Of a stretch of 64,000 nt of DNA, positions 62,634 through 64,000 are shown piece by piece. A program made the translations under genes and the position numbers. Under the pieces are notes generated by a model. It saw nothing but the letters and a program-made list of their open reading frames with translations. It did not search any database and was not told the DNA's origin. Each line of letters begins with the position of its first letter. The first letter of the stretch is position 1. This DNA is from Krasilnikovia cinnamomea (GTDB taxonomy: Bacteria; Actinomycetota; Actinomycetes; Mycobacteriales; Micromonosporaceae), in the NCBI RefSeq assembly GCF_004217545.1, contig NZ_SHKY01000001.1, forward strand, positions 1,612,001-1,676,000, in the 5' to 3' direction.

Positions 62634-63853
62634 ACGGCAACCCGCCCGACGGCCCGGCCCCGGCCGCCCGCCCACCGGGTCCCGACGAGGACAGGATGGC
62701 GCGTATCGCCCTCACCTGGCTGGCCGAACCGGGCAACCGCACAGTGTGGACGATGACCCGCAACGAGGGGGCACCCGCGGCCCTCGCTCGTCTGCTCTCC
62801 GGTGACATCCCCGACCCCGCCCTGCGCGCCGCGGTCCTCGCGCGTACCGCCAGTGGGGACCCGCGGCGGCTCGCCGAGGCGGCGATGCGCCGCGCCGAGC
62901 GCCTGGGAGCGCGGGTGGTGGTGCCCGCCGATCCGGAGTGGCCCCGGCGGGTGGAGGAACTGGGCACTTTGGAACTCGACGGCGGGGGCCGCATCGGCCA
63001 CGACGTCCGGCCGCCGTTGTGTCTGTGGGTACGCGGCGCCCAGCCACTGGACGAGGCGTTCCACCGGTCGGTGGCGGTGGTGGGTGCCCGCGCCGCAACC
63101 GGCTACGGAGTCCACGTGACCACGGACATCGCGTACGGGCTCGCCGAGCACGGGTGGGCCGTCGTGTCGGGTGGCGCGTTCGGGATCGACGCGGCGGCGC
63201 ACCGGGCGGCGCTGGCGGCGGGTGGGCTCACCATCGCCGTGCTGGCGTGCGGGGTCGACCGGCCGTATCCGGTGGGCAACACCGCCCTCTTCGAGCGGAT
63301 AGCGGACACCGGGCTGCTGGTCAGTGAGTGGCCACCCGGAAGCGATCCGCTGCGCCACCGCTTCCTGATCCGCAACCGCGTCATCGCGGCCGCGACGGTC
63401 GGCGCCGTCGTCGTGGAGGCGGCGGCGCGCAGCGGTGCGGTGCAGACCATGGGCCGGGTGTTGTCGCTGCGGCGCAAGGCCATGGTGGTACCCGGTCCGA
63501 TCAGCTCGGCGATGTCGGTCGGCTGCCACCGGCTGTTGCGGGCTGACCCGGCGGCCCGGTTGGTCACCAACCTCCAACAGGTTCTCGAGGAGGTCGGTTC
63601 GATCGGCGAGTACTACGCGGATCCACCGCGCGGCCGGGAGCACGATCGGGACACACTGGACGAAGAGTCGGCGTTGGTGCTGGAGGCGGTGCCGCGGCGC
63701 GGCACGGCGAGTGCTGACCAGCTGGCCGCGACCGCCGGCCTCAGCCTGCGTACGGTGCTGCGCCGGTTGTCCCTACTCGAAATGACGGGGCTGGTGGTTC
63801 GCCGCGACGACGGCATAGCGCTGGCGCCCCGGCCGAGGTCCGCGGGGCGGTGA
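62630..63853 (+). CDS. dprA: DNA-processing protein DprA
   Basis: 407 residues. DprA loads RecA on incoming single-stranded DNA. The Rossmann core shows VGARAATGYG, SGGAFGIDAAAHRAAL, GVDRPYPVGN and LIRNRVIAA; a C-terminal winged helix (SADQLAATAGLSLRTVLRRLSLLEMTGLV) completes it. The N-terminal ~110 residues form the SAM-like domain. The ATG at 62630 has AAGGAG 7 bases upstream and overlaps the comM stop. Confidence 0.96.
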   Translation: MNGNPPDGPAPAARPPGPDEDRMARIALTWLAEPGNRTVWTMTRNEGAPAALARLLSGDIPDPALRAAVLARTASGDPRRLAEAAMRRAERLGARVVVPADPEWPRRVEELGTLELDGGGRIGHDVRPPLCLWVRGAQPLDEAFHRSVAVVGARAATGYGVHVTTDIAYGLAEHGWAVVSGGAFGIDAAAHRAALAAGGLTIAVLACGVDRPYPVGNTALFERIADTGLLVSEWPPGSDPLRHRFLIRNRVIAAATVGAVVVEAAARSGAVQTMGRVLSLRRKAMVVPGPISSAMSVGCHRLLRADPAARLVTNLQQVLEEVGSIGEYYADPPRGREHDRDTLDEESALVLEAVPRRGTASADQLAATAGLSLRTVLRRLSLLEMTGLVVRRDDGIALAPRPRSAGR

Positions 63854-63873
63854 CGAAGGGCGGGGAGGCTTCT

Positions 63874-64000
63874 TCACTCCTCCGCGTCGTCCAGATCGCG
63901 CCGATGAACCTTCATCCACGCTTCCACGTCCTCGGTGAGCCAGACCTTGCCCTGGGCGAGGTCTGCGACCGGTGCCGGAAAGTCGGCACGGCTGGTGATC
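63874..64000 (-). CDS. Partial AlpA/MerR-like HTH regulator (5' end outside window)
   Basis: The minus strand from the edge gives 41 codons ending at TGA 63874-63876: ITSRADFPAPVADLAQGKVW, then LTEDVEAWMKVHRRDLDDAEE. The segment F-P-x-P...L..G-x-V-W...D-V-E-x-W is the recognition-helix and wing end of small AlpA-like/excisionase-type HTH proteins common in actinomycetes. The N-terminal HTH helix lies outside the window. It converges on dprA with a 20-base gap. Confidence 0.7.
   Translation of the reverse strand, partial: ITSRADFPAPVADLAQGKVWLTEDVEAWMKVHRRDLDDAEE

Noticed and set aside
60715..63853. Full natural-competence locus
   Set aside because: yraN, comM and dprA are widespread housekeeping genes; no uptake genes are in the window.

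Overview
The window is chromosomal DNA from a high-GC actinomycete. Evidence is the strong G/C bias at third codon positions, frequent GTG starts, the gene order rimP-nusA-ylxR-infB ... rbfA-nrnA ... truB-ribF-rpsO-pnp-M16-dapB, an F420-type luciferase-like oxidoreductase and DivIVA-type proteins. The mix of neighbours fits Micromonosporaceae (an Actinoplanes/Micromonospora-like organism), but that placement is inferred from gene style, not measured. I found no rRNA, tRNA, insertion sequence, prophage, attachment site or CRISPR array. Most of the window is ordinary core genome.

Layout. 1-2060: an AlkX/YcaQ-like DNA glycosylase (cut by the window edge) divergent from two tandem GNAT acetyltransferases. 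2202-20848: a long minus-strand run of translation, RNA-processing and cofactor genes: rimP, nusA, ylxR, infB, a TRM11-like methyltransferase, ylxP, rbfA, nrnA, a candidate 29-residue peptide, a MATE exporter, truB, ribF, rpsO, pnp, an M16 protease, a PAP2 protein and dapB. 21059-23500: two ferritin-like (DUF4439-type) proteins, a nucleotidyltransferase and a VIT1-like metal transporter; map follows at 23497-24354. 24458-32089: a catabolic cluster of two class-I glutamine-amidotransferase hydrolases, an SDR alcohol dehydrogenase, an aldehyde dehydrogenase, a glutamine-synthetase-like ligase, an APC permease and a TetR regulator. It looks like a gamma-glutamylation route for an amine or amino alcohol. 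32142-38290: ABC exporter, MerR-like regulator, TetR, YhgE/Pip membrane protein and an unusual ABC ATPase. 38563-48647: F420-type oxidoreductase, DUF4081 GNAT, PadR, then the MEP-pathway run ispG-rseP-dxr, a Uma2 protein and an MMPL/TetR pair. 48659-64000: FAD oxidoreductase, a metallo-beta-lactamase/Rieske fusion, DUF2631, DivIVA-like protein, rlmN, cdsA-frr-pyrH-tsf-rpsB, a disordered membrane protein, then yraN-comM-dprA and a partial AlpA-like HTH gene.

System-level observations. (1) Many genes appear leaderless: a TANNNT -10 box lies 6-8 bases before the start codon and no Shine-Dalgarno is present, which also fixes several starts (dapB at 2960 rather than a TTG nine bases earlier). (2) The amine cluster pairs an SDR and an ALDH with a GS-like ligase and has no amine oxidase, which favours an amino-alcohol (ethanolamine-like) substrate over polyamines. 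(3) Four divergent or autoregulated promoters carry clear palindromes next to TetR or PadR genes. (4) Convergent gene pairs end in perfect hairpins; in one pair the hairpin is built from the last codons of both genes, so both proteins end in the same residues. (5) Several whole-codon tandem repeats occur between and inside genes. (6) The candidate 29-residue peptide has its Shine-Dalgarno in the loop of a small hairpin.
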